Shown piece by piece: positions 11,151 to 31,508 of a stretch of 64,000 bases of DNA. This stretch comes from Trichinella spiralis (taxonomy: Eukaryota > Nematoda > Enoplea > Trichinellida > Trichinellidae): the NCBI GenBank assembly GCA_000181795.3, contig CM012954.1, forward strand, positions 12,965,066 to 13,029,065. The letters run 5' to 3'. A program made the position numbers and the translations under genes. The notes under the pieces are model-generated. The model was not told where the DNA came from, ran no database searches, and saw nothing but the letters and a program-made list of their open reading frames with translations. Position 1 is the stretch's first letter. The number at the start of each line of letters is the position of its first letter.

Positions 11151-14100
11151 TTCGAGCAGAATGTATTTAACTGTGAAGAAGCGTGTAACGAAAACAAAAA
11201 ACTCTTAATAAACAATTTTCATCCACTACCACCAAAACGCTACACTGATACACAACAACAAAAACAACATTAATGAATGATTGCAACCGCACTGGTGCTT
11301 CTCAAGACTGTACAACCAATTCTGACCAATCAACGTGCCCTGACAAACCGGCATAATTGCAATCCACGCGTGGCAATTCGACAGTTCGGTCTGACGCCTT
11401 AGACGACCTCTTGCGCCGCAAATCCTGATATGACCAACTTTTTCTCTCCCCATCCTCTCCACCTTCATCTCTAACTCTATTGCTTTTTGGCTTTTCTTCC
11501 TCAGTAAACCTCACACTGAAAAGCAGAGAACGAAAACCAATACCAGCTTATAGATATTTTGTGAAAACACTGTCTTCTTCAGTTACGTAACTTTTGCAAC
11601 TGCTAATCTCTTCTGATATGCTGTATGTATCATTAGAAGCACAAAAATGCTCTTTTTCCAAGAAACTTATAAAAGCATAACTATTTTTTGACAGTAAGTA
11701 AGTATCGTGAATGAGAAAGAAAAACAAGCATAAGTTTAAAATGAAATTTATCGTTGACAAAGCTTCAGTTTATCATCTTAACCTTGAAAATAAATGAGGG
11801 CGAGTGTATGACTGCACTTCCGGTAACGCCGGTTGAAAATCGCTTTGTGCAAATTAGAAAATCAACTACATGCAAAAATTTAACACAAAGACTAAAATCA
11901 CAACGCTGAGACAAATATGCCTGTATCATTACAAATCATCTGAGAATAAATGAGCATCGAGTTGTTCATTATGCAAAAAATAATTGCGTATTGTTTTTAA
12001 TGTCAGTAAAAAAGTACTAAATACGCAATGTGAAATAATAACGTATAAAGTTGTTTAAAATGCACGAGATTATTTTTTCAAACATTTCAGTTTCATTGAT
12101 AATGCGTGTTTCACAGAGTTGAAGCAATATAATTAAAGATGATCAGTTAGTTGATTTGAAACTTTCGTCAACCTCCTGCCAAAAGAACTGGATCAACAAA
12201 AATCACACACCCTGCGGCTTTAGGCTTTTTCTTTCATTCTTAAAAACATTCCGCATGCTTAATATACTTCCTTAGTTAGCTGTGAAATTTGTCACTGCAC
12301 ATTTGTGAAATTGGGAAAAATATTAATAAAAAAGGTAATATGAAACATAGATGTTTTTATCTGATCAGATATTTTACAAAGATACATGTAAAGAGGTTGT
12401 TGTGTGTAAAAACTCAACAATCAACCGCACAATTGTCGCTTTTGATAGACCAAAACATTGAGTGCTTCAATCAGGTCAAGGATGGAATATAAACGTTGCC
12501 GGTGCAAAGTTATTTTAAAATAAATTGCAAACGAGTTAAGAAGCGTGGTTTTCCTTTATCCTTCTAACCAACAAATAATCACTTTTAACAATTGGCAACA
12601 AAACACCGAAAATACTATTGAAATTTTGATCAAAAAACCTCTGCTAAATATGTCTTCATCTGAACCAAGTCATAACTTCCTATATTTTTCTTTAGAAATA
12701 TTAAAAATAAAAAAAACTGAAAGAAAAGATAATCACTGTCTCGCTAACCAGATGTACTAGTTGAGCTTCGACCTCGGACACTTGTAAGCAGTGCTGTATT
12801 CTGAGGTCGCTTTCTACCGGTGACAAGCTGTTCCCTCAAGAGAACGATACGTAGCAATCGAGAAAAAATACCTCAAGCCGATTGTTTTCAGAATGAAAAC
12901 GAAAATAATACATTTTTTTATCCCTAAATCCCTAGTGTTCAGATTTGGTAATTTATAATTTTTTTTTGACAAATTTACAGGTTACGTCATTCAGCCAAGA
13001 AAAGCATTTGGACAACAATAATATAAGTATAAAATGCAATGAAATAACAAAATCTGTAATAATTTTCCAATTCAAATCATACTACTACATACATTGTTCA
13101 TAAATTTAAAAAAAGAAAATAAAAAATAATAAGTTTCATCTTAAGATCTTATTTCATTCAATTGAAGATGCAGCAACGGAGAGTACAGCATAATTTTCAC
13201 TGCGAAGGATCAAATTTCGATGATAAACCCACTGAAGCAAATTTCTACTTTCCACTCCATTTATATGCAAATTACAAGAAATTTTCCAACACATTTGCAT
13301 GCAGTAAGAGTCAGAATTTGCATACATGTCTTTGCCATCAAATTTCTCGCGTAATTATTATTCTATTTTGAAATTGTCCTTACTATTCTCTGCTTTTATT
13401 TAATTATAATAATTATAATTGATTTCTTTTCCATTTTTGTATTCTTATGCCTTTTTGTCGTAAATCTTATCAAGAAATTATACTGCTCTTTATCAGCAGA
13501 GAAGAGAGAAAATTGTCACAAATATTGTGCATGAATATTAGTGCAAAATAATACAAAAGAAAACAGCACGCTACTTATTTCAAGTGGACATTCAACAGCA
13601 GCCGAAATTACTTTGGCAACAGTTTCAGGTCCAATTGTTGGAAAATTCCATTTCGTCAGTGGACCGTCGATCGCCATTTTTTAGTTCAACGGCAGACAAA
13701 GCGGAGCGCACAGTTTGAAATGTACACCTATCCCGGGTTGAAAAGTGAAGATCAAGCGCCGCGCCATACGGTCTGATTTCAAAAAACCGTCACGCTAGAT
13801 GGCTCTCACGCAGCAGGGATGCGCTTGTGGAAAGCGTTACGCGTTACAATGCATACAACACAATACAAAATACATCACTAACCTCGATCGACTAGTCTAC
13901 CAGGAGTTTCTGGACACCTTTTCATGCTTCAAATGCCCAAAACGTCTAAGGACACTGTTGCTTTCTTTTTCGATGAATAACACATCAACTAAAAATACAC
14001 ATACATTATATAATGAGTGGGTTTAATTTGGAATGATAATTGTAATTTAAATAAACTGCCACTGAATTAAGGTACGAAAAAATTTTTTCATCAAAATGAT

Positions 14101-15110
14101 TAATATCTGTAAAATGAAACACATACTGAATGCTGCTACAAATTTAACAAAATGCAATGTGACAAAAATAAGAAGTTAAAGGATTGTCAAGTGCCGTCGC
14201 CGCGGGTACAAGTCTGAAATTGCATGGCTGAAGTTGGACATTTCTGGGACGACTATGGTTAATCGACTTGTCACATGTGCGTGCATTACAAGATCAAACC
14301 GGAGTTTACAGACGTGGAGAATTAATCTTCTTCATTAGGGTGCTAAATTTGCATTTCATTTCATCCGCCTGTACAAGCCCTGTTCATTAAAAATAACATA
14401 AAAAATAAAAATTAAAAACGATGCCAAAGAATTTTAAATTGTGTCAAATACGTTGCGCAGAAATAATGCCATTTTTATATTGAACATTGAATCGCTCATG
14501 TGATAGCACATTCAAACTTGCAAATACTTATACAGTCATACTGTAACTCAAAATGTTCAAAACAGAAATACAACAAATTAAGCTTCAAAGTGAGAAAAAA
14601 TAATGCAATAACTTACCGCTTAATCTCACCTATTTCAAATTTAACTTAACTGAATAGTATACAGCAAAAGTTTTTCCTTCATAACCATTCATTTTCTTCT
14701 TTTATTAAACGCAATCTGTCACGAGTTTCAATGTATATATGAAAACTTTTAACGCGATGAAATAATAGCAATAACAACATCCTCGAGATTGCATAATTCG
14801 ACTTTTCCAAATGCTTTTTTGTTTTTATATATCGGGAAAAACTTTAATACTTTTCATGTTAAAAGAGAAAAATTGAGAATGGTTGGAATCTGCAATACAA
14901 AATAATTATAATAACAGCAATAAAATAATAATAGGTACATGTAAATTAAAAAAATATTTAGACACAAAAAGTGCTACTGAAGTAGTTGAGTACAAGTTGT
15001 AGTGGTAAATACTGGCAAAATACAAAAGCCGCAGCAGCTGAAAATTCAAATTTGGAGAAAATAAACCAACTCAGACAAGCATCTTTTCTTTCTCATTTCA
15101 AAACAAACGA
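11151..15110. other. Gene-poor upstream region of the bHLH gene
   Basis: About 4 kb of AT-rich DNA between the bHLH start and the 3' end of the Brahma gene. No confident gene was found. Two short islands of less AT-rich sequence occur at about 12770-12860 and 13560-13860; weak exon candidates inside them are noted separately. The position suggests this could hold bHLH regulatory elements. Confidence 0.45.
13570..13677 (-). CDS. Weak candidate first exon, unknown protein
   Basis: On the minus strand an ATG at 13675-13677 opens a frame starting MAIDGPLTKWNFPTIG and continuing PETVAKVISAAVECPLE before an AATAAGTA donor-like site. Composition is protein-like and the surrounding 13560-13860 is less AT-rich, as around a promoter. 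A possible last exon (about 12755-12862, ending SVRGRSSTSTSG then stop) lies in the same orientation. I could not link the two in frame and recognise no family, so this is only a candidate. Confidence 0.2.
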
Positions 15111-22647
<7,537 letters not shown>

Positions 22648-23712
22648 CACGTCGGCATTGGAAACTCATATCAACCTTTCATTACCAAAAGAAAATAACA
22701 AAAAGCAAGTTCTATTGAATACAGAATAGTTGTCATACTGTAGGTATTGGAAATAAAATTTTCATATTGTATTTAGCAATAAATTGTTTGCTTCATTTAC
22801 AAAATAAAAAATAATATAGTAATCATTAAAAAATTTTAAATAATTTTTTAACGTTTTTCTGAAATATAAAACATTTTATTGTTAAAAATGTATTTGCATG
22901 ATTGCAAGACATAATAAAAACAGCTGAAGTTATTTTATACATAATACTGAATCTTTTTTGTTTGCTCTTATTAATTAAAATGTTTTTAATTAAATAACTT
23001 TAAAAACAATTCAAAAAAATTTAAGCATGAAAGTTTAGAGATTTTTTTATGATACGTTTTCTTTTAATTTATTATTGCTGTTCATCATATTTCTAACATA
23101 TTTTTCCTACTGATTTATTAATATTTGCTATTGATGTTAGAATTAAATTTCATCTGTGCAAATTTTTTCAGGTTGAATGCAGTGGCTGTTTTAAATTTGT
23201 ATTTCATTATTTTTGCCAATAAAAGATTTTGAATTTCAAATAAAATGTAAATATTGTTATATAATCATAAGTTTCAATAAATGATCTAAATATATCCTTA
23301 TCACGTGACGGAAATGTTAATAATTCATTTCAGTTGTTGTTTTGTTAAATTGCATTTATTCTTTCCATTTTCTTTTAATAAAACTTATAACTTGCAAATT
23401 GAAATTAATTTTATGTGCAAAAACCTTTTTTATATTTTGTTTTTGACTCCAATGTTTTAAATACTACCTGCTTTTTACCTGAATGATTACTGTAATGGTA
23501 GTTAAGATGTCCAATTTTTGCTTTTAGGATCTTATTTATTTTGTTTTCGATTTATACTTTTCATTTATTTATTATTTTAATCATAATTTAAACATTTATT
23601 GAGTTTCCTCTGCATGTTAAATAGAAAATTATTGTTTATTTATTATCTATAAAGTGTTTTTGCTATCTCAACAGTGTTAACATTTTAGTAGTGTTACATT
23701 TATCCAGTGAAA
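22648..23712. other. AT-rich divergent intergenic region
   Basis: About 1.1 kb between the diverging starts of the Brahma ATPase and cereblon genes. It is very AT-rich, with no open frame of note. It presumably carries both promoters, but no specific site can be named. Confidence 0.6.
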
Positions 23713-25562
23713 ATGTCCACAGATGTTACTGATTCAGAATTTGATGGTAATTTATGATGTTTTTATGTTTGTCTTGAAATACACATGTTTTTTGTGCAGA
23801 AGATGCTATCAGTCAAACCGAAGGCGAAATCACTTACGATCGCCATTTGCCAGCTATGCATTTAGTAAGTTATTTTTCCAAAAATAATGCAGTACAATAC
23901 TTATTTTTAATGTTTCTTATTATTTCACTTTTTATATTATTGTTTCTGCCTTTAATTTAGTATCTTGGTAACAATTTTATTGATGCATTCGGTAGCCGTT
24001 TGTTTTACGAGTACGATTCTATTCTGCGTGAAATTCCAATCGTTTTCGAAGAGAACGTTGTTTTCTGGCCTGGTCAGACGATTCCATTGTTCGCTACATC
24101 ACCAGATACTTGTAAAGCATTGAAATATGCAATTAGAGTTCAACGATATCACGCTTTCATCTGTCAGCATCAGCTGTTAGAATATTATTTATAATCTAGC
24201 AGTTTATTGAAATGTGTTTAGTTTATAGCGTTGAAAACATCTCTTGTTCAATAATTGCCCAGGTTTTGAGCTACAGAATTGCGAATGAAGATGGGGTAGA
24301 AATTGTTGCTGTCCGAGCAATTGGTCGACATCGTGTGCATATCGACAGCATCGAAACAACGATATTTGAAAACACAGAGTTTGTTACTGCTTGCATTTTT
24401 GTATACGCGGTTTCGTATTAAGTTTGTGTTCTTTTAGCATTCTGATGGCAAGAGATGCGAAAATACTGATTGATTATGTTTCGAGAAATCCTCTCGATTA
24501 CATTCGTTTGCCATCTTTGGATAGAATATTTCCCGGCAAGAGCGACGTTGAGTGGTCTGGTACCAGCAATACAAACACTTTTCCTATGGTAGAGGAATTC
24601 TTATTTATTAAGTTTTACAAATCATAATTTTTTTATAATAATATTTTGCAAACCTGTTTGAAGATGTCTCCTAATACTGCATTTGATTTGTAAAATTTCA
24701 CTTCATAATAGGTTGAAAAGTTTTATGAATCGAAATTTACCACGATTCCAAAGTGGATACTTAATCGACTTGATTTGGTAAGATGTATTTTTCCATTACT
24801 TATTTGCAGCTGTTATTGCTTCGTAGAGTGTTCTGATCAACAACATTCTGGAGCATACCAGAGATTGGTATAATACATTACCAATAACTAACTCTCCGAT
24901 GGACGTGACCGATTTCAGCTTCTGGGTAGCTTCAATACTGCCTATTGAAGCTTTTCGGAAAATGAATTTACTACTAGTTTCTGACGCTCGGACTCGGCTT
25001 GAAAGAGTTTTGGCAATTCTTGAAAAAGTAATTTTTCTTCATCATTCCTAGCACATCATATATATATATACATGTATCTGTACACATATATAGATGTATC
25101 ATTACAATGAAATTGCTTGTGGATTGTGTGAAATAGACATTGGTAAGGTGGACGATATAATCAGCATGTCTTCCAACGGACCGACAGGTGTTTATGTGAA
25201 TACCGCGTCTTTCATGCACGAAATTGTAACACTGAAATCTGTTAGAAATATTGAAGAAAGTGGTCGCCCTAAAGGATCCTTCAGCTGGTTCCCAAAGTAT
25301 ACTTTTTACCAACTATTTAATATTGTATAGTAACCATTATTTTAAATTTTAAGTTATAAATGGAAATTGCTGGCGTGTTCAAATTGCGGCAATCATATTG
25401 GTTGGAAATTTATCACTTCTCTCACAAATATCTCTCCAAGTGTATTTTACGCTCTCACTTTGCTTAAAGTAAGATGCGTCATTGATTCATCTTCTTATTG
25501 AAAGAACGGTGCTTTTTAAAGTATTACGTAAATGTTCATCGTAGGTGAAAAGTGTCATTTAG
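23713..25562 (+). CDS. CRBN: Cereblon (CRBN), CRL4 substrate receptor with LON-like and CULT domains
   Basis: Cereblon docks on DDB1 in the CUL4 E3 ubiquitin ligase and recruits substrates through its C-terminal thalidomide-binding (CULT) domain. Exons run from the ATG at 23713 (MSTDVTDSEFD) to a TAG at 25560-25562. The N-terminal half is the LON-like domain (EENVVFWPGQTIPLF, then AVRAIGRHRV, about 24000-24420). The middle has the helical region (WILNRLDL, FWVASILPIEAF). The CULT domain (25110-25530) has both zinc pairs, CGLC and CSNC, the GPTGVYVN strand and SFMHE. All three Trp that build the imide pocket in human are present, within SWFP, YKWKL and HIGWKF. The human pocket His that precedes the first Trp is Phe here. 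The C-terminus is short: after TLLK the gene either splices to VKSVI-stop or reads on to SSSY-stop. Confidence 0.92.
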
Positions 25563-26891
25563 CGTAAAGTCGGTATTTCCAGTCTAAATGTTTTTCCCGA
25601 CTTGTGAATCTGGATATATTTACAATAGTTTTAAAGTAAAATTTAAAGTTTCTGTTTAACTTCGTTTTTTTTACTACATGATGACTACGCGAAACAGAAA
25701 AATCATAACTGGAAGACAGACAATAATTTCTCATATGAAAAGTATGCAAAAGCAAATTCTTCGAAATCTAAGACTTGTTAAATTTTATGGTATACTTGAT
25801 TGATAATAATCGAAATAACGCACGAAATGAAACAACCTCGGAAGCTTATATTTTCCTGATAGATGAATCATACATGAAAGTGCACACACGCTTTCCCATT
25901 CACAGCCAAATCACATTTGTTCACTAAAACGACCTACGCAAAATACAAAACAACCTTTGTAATGGTGAATCAGTTCATGAAATATTAGGATAAATGGAAA
26001 CGTTGATTATAAATCATATTAATTTTATATGTTAATATTATATGCTAAGCTTGTATTTGAAACTGATAAAATATCAACAACAGTTAAAAATACAAACAAA
26101 GTGAGAAGTACCTGAGTTCAGTTTTCCTATACTGTTAAGAATTTCCATACAGTACATACACACACAACTTCATACAACGTTTTTCGTTTCATTAAAGACT
26201 ATGTACATGGAAGTAAATTCAGCTTGATAAATAAAGTCAATTTCAACGCACTTCAACCCAGAAGTTTTTAGAACTTTTTGAAAAAAGTTGAATACAAAAT
26301 TGAAATAAAAGAAAAATAAATAAAAGGGGATAAACAGTTTCACGTAATTGAATGTATAATCGTATTTAATTTAATAATTGAATTTACATTTAAAAAATAA
26401 ACAAATAAAACTGACGAAGAAAACACTTTTTTAAAGTTGAGCAAACAATCAATATTTACCTAAATTAAACTGCCTTGCCACTGCTACATGAGTCATAACT
26501 GTTGAATAGCTGCTATTTTCTCTGGTGGAAATGAGTCATGTATATTCGGATATGAATGTTAAAATTTCAATTGAAAAAAATGATGAAATCAGTAACATCC
26601 ACGCTGATAACAGTTGACAAATGAGTCAGCACTGATAATTTCATGCTTTAATACCTTAACTGAATGAACACAACCTTCGTAACGGAAATTTAGTGAAAAG
26701 TCAAGCGCGATTTAATGAAATAATTAAATCAAACTAGTAGATAACCGGTCTAAAATATTGCCTTTTCCATTGTATAAAATAAATAGATAGTGTTAAATGC
26801 AGATAAATATTTGTGAGATAAATAACATGTCTCTGAGGCAATTTAAAAGAGAACCGGATGCGTGACAACAAAGAACTCTATAAAAATTCAT
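25563..26891. other. Intergenic, no gene recognised
   Basis: AT-rich DNA between cereblon and the acid phosphatase gene. Nothing coding is supported. Confidence 0.6.
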
Positions 26892-26946
26892 CCAATCAGT
26901 GCATTTCGTTTAAAAGTTAATTCACCCAATCACTGCATTTCGTTTA
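26892..26946 (+). repeat. Tandem CCAAT-containing direct repeat upstream of the acid phosphatase gene
   Basis: Two near-identical 21-base copies (20 of 21 match), each beginning with CCAATCA and ending GCATTTCGTTTA, start at 26892 and 26926, about 34 bases apart. They lie about 80-130 bases upstream of the phosphatase start codon, so they may be a duplicated promoter element (CCAAT boxes) or part of the 5' leader. Confidence 0.65.
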
Positions 26947-27024
26947 GAAAAGGTCCATTTGGTTACGGTTCTCTTTTCAGTCTGTGATTTACTTTTTTCG
27001 TGCATCATTCTCTCACAGATCAAA

Positions 27025-28908
27025 ATGTTCACCACATTCACCTTGCGCCGATGGATTACTTGTTATGCGGTACTTATCTGCTGTTTGATCAAAGCTCGGA
27101 CAGTCAAAATTGAAAATACTTCTGAACTGATCTTCACACATGTGGTATATTTGTAAATCCTTATTCTTATTTCTAATTTATACATGCTTGCAATTTCTAC
27201 AGATATATCGACATGGTCATCGAAATCCACTGGGCACATATCCAAATGATCCATACAAAGAAGATGCATGGATAAATGGATATCGTCAACTGACACCGGT
27301 ATGCTTTGTGTTTCTTCCTTCTCACAACTTGATGAAAAGATCTTTCGTTTTGCTGAATAAAACTGATTTCATTAAAAAGCACCTTATTTATATGGATCAT
27401 TTGAGCTATAATTGTGCAAATATTATAAACACCACCTTTTAAAATATAATTTAATGCAAATTTGATAATATGAGTCATGACTCCAATTTTACTAGTCAAA
27501 TATTTGCTAACAATGAAAAACTGCAAAAATTCAGGACAGCTAAAATTACAACCTTGTAACTCACATAAACAGCTTCACATCAATGAACAATCTCTATAAC
27601 TAAAGCCAGTTGTTCATTATTAATTTATTGGATCCAATTTTCAGTATGGTTGTCAGCAGCTACATGAACTTGGACAGTATTTACGTAAACGTTACCAAAA
27701 TTTGCTTTCAAACAACTACACTGCATCTGAGGTAAGCAGCAAACTGTATAAATAAATATGAAAAACGAACCTTTCATTGAAAAAAAATTCAGATTTACGT
27801 TCGATCAACGGATACAGATCGAACTTTATGCAGTGCATCGTGTAATTTAGCGGGTCTGTTTCCACCGCATGGAAAACAAATTTGGAATCCCAGTGTTTTA
27901 TGGCAGCCGATTCCAATTCACACGGTCAAAGGGAAAGAGGATTATGTAAGTGCCGTTTATGAAAGTAATACAAGTACAAAAATCCTACATTTCTGCTTAT
28001 ACAGCTGTTGAAAAGAAGCGCCCCCTGCCCAAAATATGATGAAGTATTCAAAAAACAGACGAAAAAAGTGATCAAGCAAATAAACACACTTTATACTGGC
28101 TTGTTTGAATACTTGACTCCGCTAACTGGATATAAGCATTTCAGCATTGAAAAAACTGCTCAACTGCATAATTCGTTGTCATTAGAGAAACAGGCTGGCA
28201 TGAAACTGCCAGTGTGGACAGATGAAATTTGGCCAGATCCATTGTCAGGTACAATGAAACCAATCATAGATATTCTGGAAAATTTAAAGCAAACCCACAA
28301 AATGCTGTTATTCAATTCACCGGAAAAAGCACGCCTCAAATTCGGTAAGTTGAACAAAAGTAATAAACAAAATAAGTTTTCCAATTTTCCTGTTCATGAT
28401 GATGCTTTTTTGACTGTTTTTTTTTCATTCAACATAGGCTTCTTGGTTGGAACAATTGTAGAAGCAATGCGTGACAAGCTAAACAAGCCGTCATTTAAAC
28501 CATCCAAAATGATAATGTATTCTGCCGTACGTTTCCAATCAACTGGTGCGTGCTATTTCGTCTAATGCTTTCATTTTATTACAGCATGAAGGTACACTGC
28601 TGGGTTTGATACATGCACTCAGCATATCACCAATCGTATATCCTCCATTTGCTGCTTGTTACATGATTGAATTATACAAAGATGCCAATGAAATACCGTT
28701 CGTTGAAATTCATTATCGCAATGGAAGTAATTCTGAAGCCAAGCCTGTACATATACCCGCTTGTGGCAACGGCTATCGATGTCCCTGGGAAATATTTCAA
28801 AAAGTTCTCGAACCGAATTCGATAAATTCGATCGAAGAAGTTCAACAAGCTTGCCAAATACGCAATACATCTCTACCGAATTCAGTTATAAGAAAATTTA
28901 AAATTTAA
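27025..28908 (+). CDS. Secreted/lysosomal histidine acid phosphatase with HE in place of HD
   Basis: This is a member of histidine phosphatase clade 2 (prostatic/lysosomal acid phosphatase type), which hydrolyses phosphomonoesters through a phospho-His intermediate. Seven or so exons run from an ATG at 27025 to the TAA at 28906-28908. The N-terminus is a signal peptide ([14 protein letters not shown]). The active-site motif RHGHRNP matches RHGxRxP and spans an intron boundary (about 27200). The substrate-binding block [14 protein letters not shown] is at about 27800. The second motif, normally (Y)SAHD, reads [11 protein letters not shown] across the 28529/28586 splice, so the proton-donor Asp is Glu. 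The rest is family-like: [13 protein letters not shown], then a Cys-containing C-terminus ([14 protein letters not shown]). It is more likely an active enzyme with altered chemistry or substrate than a pseudoenzyme, but that is inference. Confidence 0.9.
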
Positions 28909-29658
28909 AAGTCCACACTCATTACGATGCCACTGTTTTAAATCTATCTACATAAAAAATTACAACTCACTAAGCTACAGTACGCCAACTTCTAATAATT
29001 GCATGATTCAAAAATACTTTAAATCTATTCCCAAATATTGTATCGCAACTTTTCTGTATAATTCAATCAGTTATAATAAATCAATAAAATAATTCACTTT
29101 CATCATCACTTTTCAAAATGCATTTAAAACAACCTAAGATAAACAAAACGTGGCAACAGTATTAAACATTTTCCTTATCAGTTGTAAAGCTTAAATTCAT
29201 TCGCCGTGAGAAAAGGAAAATAAATCTCATTTCCAATTTAACAATGAAAGCAAATGACAATATCACCTAAGAATTTCCGCTAAAAGTAGCATTACAATAA
29301 CTTTTTTACTTGCATTCAAATGTATACTGGTTCATCTATTGAAAAGCAGAAAAGTACCTCCCACGCTAATTATATTTAACAGTTTACATATGGAAAGCAC
29401 AAGTGATTAAAAAAGAAAACGAAACCATAAAACCTTCACAAGGTTTTCATTAAAAATGAGCAAACATACAAGCAAAAGAAGAATAAACTGCACAGCACGC
29501 GGAACATGTTCACTACTATTGTTACAATTCACGCTGATCACTTATTGAATTTAACAGATAAGCTTACTGAACAGATAGATGTAAATAAAAATTCTAGAAT
29601 AACTGTTTAAATTTAAATTTCATTACAAGAAAATATCATACAAAATTTCAGTTCTGTT
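28909..29658. other. Intergenic between convergent genes
   Basis: About 750 bases of AT-rich 3' flanking DNA. AATAAA-type polyadenylation signals are present on both strands. No gene is seen. Confidence 0.6.
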
Positions 29659-31508
29659 TCAATCATACTTTCTCAACGCAGCCAATCTCTCGGGAACAGG
29701 TGGGTGACTGAAATGCCAACAAGAATAAAGCCAATCATTGACTGGAAATGCCAGATTATCTTGACTCAGCTTAATCAAACCAGATTGCAACAGTTTAGCA
29801 TAACCCAGCTTTGCTGAAAAATCATCAGCTGCAAATTCAAGTTGACGACTCACGTAAGTATGAATCACGCCTAATACCTAAAAGCAGTATAAAAAATACT
29901 GAAACAATCGGATTAAACAAAATTAAATAATAATATGCTTACAACGTTGAGAGGTGCCAAAACAAAGTCGAAAATTATTATTAAACCTATAATAATGGGA
30001 TAGTCATCGTAAAATCCAAATGCCATGTATAATTCAGTCTTCTTGTATAATAAAGCAAAAAGACCAAACTGAACAACCATATTGAACTAAATGGAAAAGT
30101 AAATAAATTATCTGAATAAATTAAAAACACTGTGACAAACTTCTGCCCAAATAATATTCATAACATTGTGCCAAAGTTTCCAATGTCCCAATTCATGCCC
30201 AAGCACGGCGACTACTTCGTCTATATTCATACCCATTTGTTTCAGTACTGGCTTTTCGTCTGCATTATTTCTCTCAGCATTAGCATCGTCTACTGATTCA
30301 TCTTTTGGTAGACAATCATCCGCCAAAAGCGTGTCGTACAAGACTATTCGCTTGTTCTTCCAGAATCCATACAAATAAGCGTTACTGTGACCAGACCTTT
30401 TCGAACCTGAAAATTGATATACGGTAGAAATAAGAGGCGACATCATAAAAGCTAACCGTCAACGACGAAAATCTTCTTCAATGGATATTCTACTTTTCCC
30501 GCTAGCTGCTCCAGTCTAGTGCGTAATTCTCCTTCCGGCAAAGGTGTATATTTGTTGAACAGCGGTGCTATATATTCCGGATAGATGGTCAGAAGAAGCT
30601 AAACAGCGAGCAAATTTTAATCATAACAGACGCTTCCTCCTATTATCACTTACGAAAGAGACAATAGTCAAAAAGATGATCACATAAACAAAAAACATAC
30701 TGCCACCAACTTTTATGATAGCAATGAGTATAGCTATTACTGGCAAAGCAAGTACGGTCATTATAGCAATCTTTTTCAATTCATCACAGATGAATAATTT
30801 CATTGTCTGCAAATACAAGAAAAAATAAATAAGTATAAAATATCATCTAACAAACATAAATACCTGCTTATTAAAACCGTGACGTTCTTCTATAACAAAA
30901 GTACTGTAAACGGAGAATGGAAAATTGAATACTGTAGATATTATGAATGTTGTGAATGAAAAAACCACTGACTGAATAATCTAAAGCAAAAACGTAACCA
31001 ATTTAGGTCAAGATTAAGAAACCTTTTTACCTCTCCGTCAGTCCCCATTTTTGTGCATATAGTGCCACAGAACGCCCACATTTTAGGAATCATATTGAGC
31101 AGTAAAATAACCTAAAAAGCGCTGCATCACCTCAAATTATCAGAACTGTAATTTATTTTGTTAACTACCGTAATTGCAAGCTGGTCCACAGTCGAAGTGA
31201 GAAAACTAAACCGTGCCTTATCAAGCTTATACAGTCGTGCCTTTTGGAACTGCTCGTCGTTCAAAATTTCACCCAGGCCCTCCGGAGTTTCGGTGCAATT
31301 TCGCTGAGTACGGTACTAAATAATGATTTAAAAAGATAAATAGCATTTATTGAATAAAATAATAACATTATACTTGACGAATTGACAGGTACAGATCCCA
31401 CAAATAGATTATCCAGTGCACAGTGAAGAAAGCGTAGAACAATATTTCGGGAAAAGCATATTTTTCTGACTGCTGATTGAGATTACTCAGAGTTTCTTCA
31501 GATTGCAT
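29659..31508 (-). CDS. ZMPSTE24: CAAX prenyl protease 1 (ZMPSTE24/Ste24), zinc metalloprotease
   Basis: This multi-pass ER/nuclear-envelope M48 metalloprotease trims the last three residues from farnesylated CAAX proteins (prelamin A, a-factor type substrates). Exons run from the ATG at 31506-31508 to the TGA at 29659-29661. N-terminal blocks match the family: [34 protein letters not shown]. Several hydrophobic membrane segments follow (for example 30660-30800, 30920-30980). The zinc motif [10 protein letters not shown] is at about 30170-30205 and the downstream third-ligand region [14 protein letters not shown] at about 29820-29850. The C-terminus ([15 protein letters not shown]) is family-typical. 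Nothing looks degraded. The acid phosphatase converges on it from the other strand. Confidence 0.95.
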
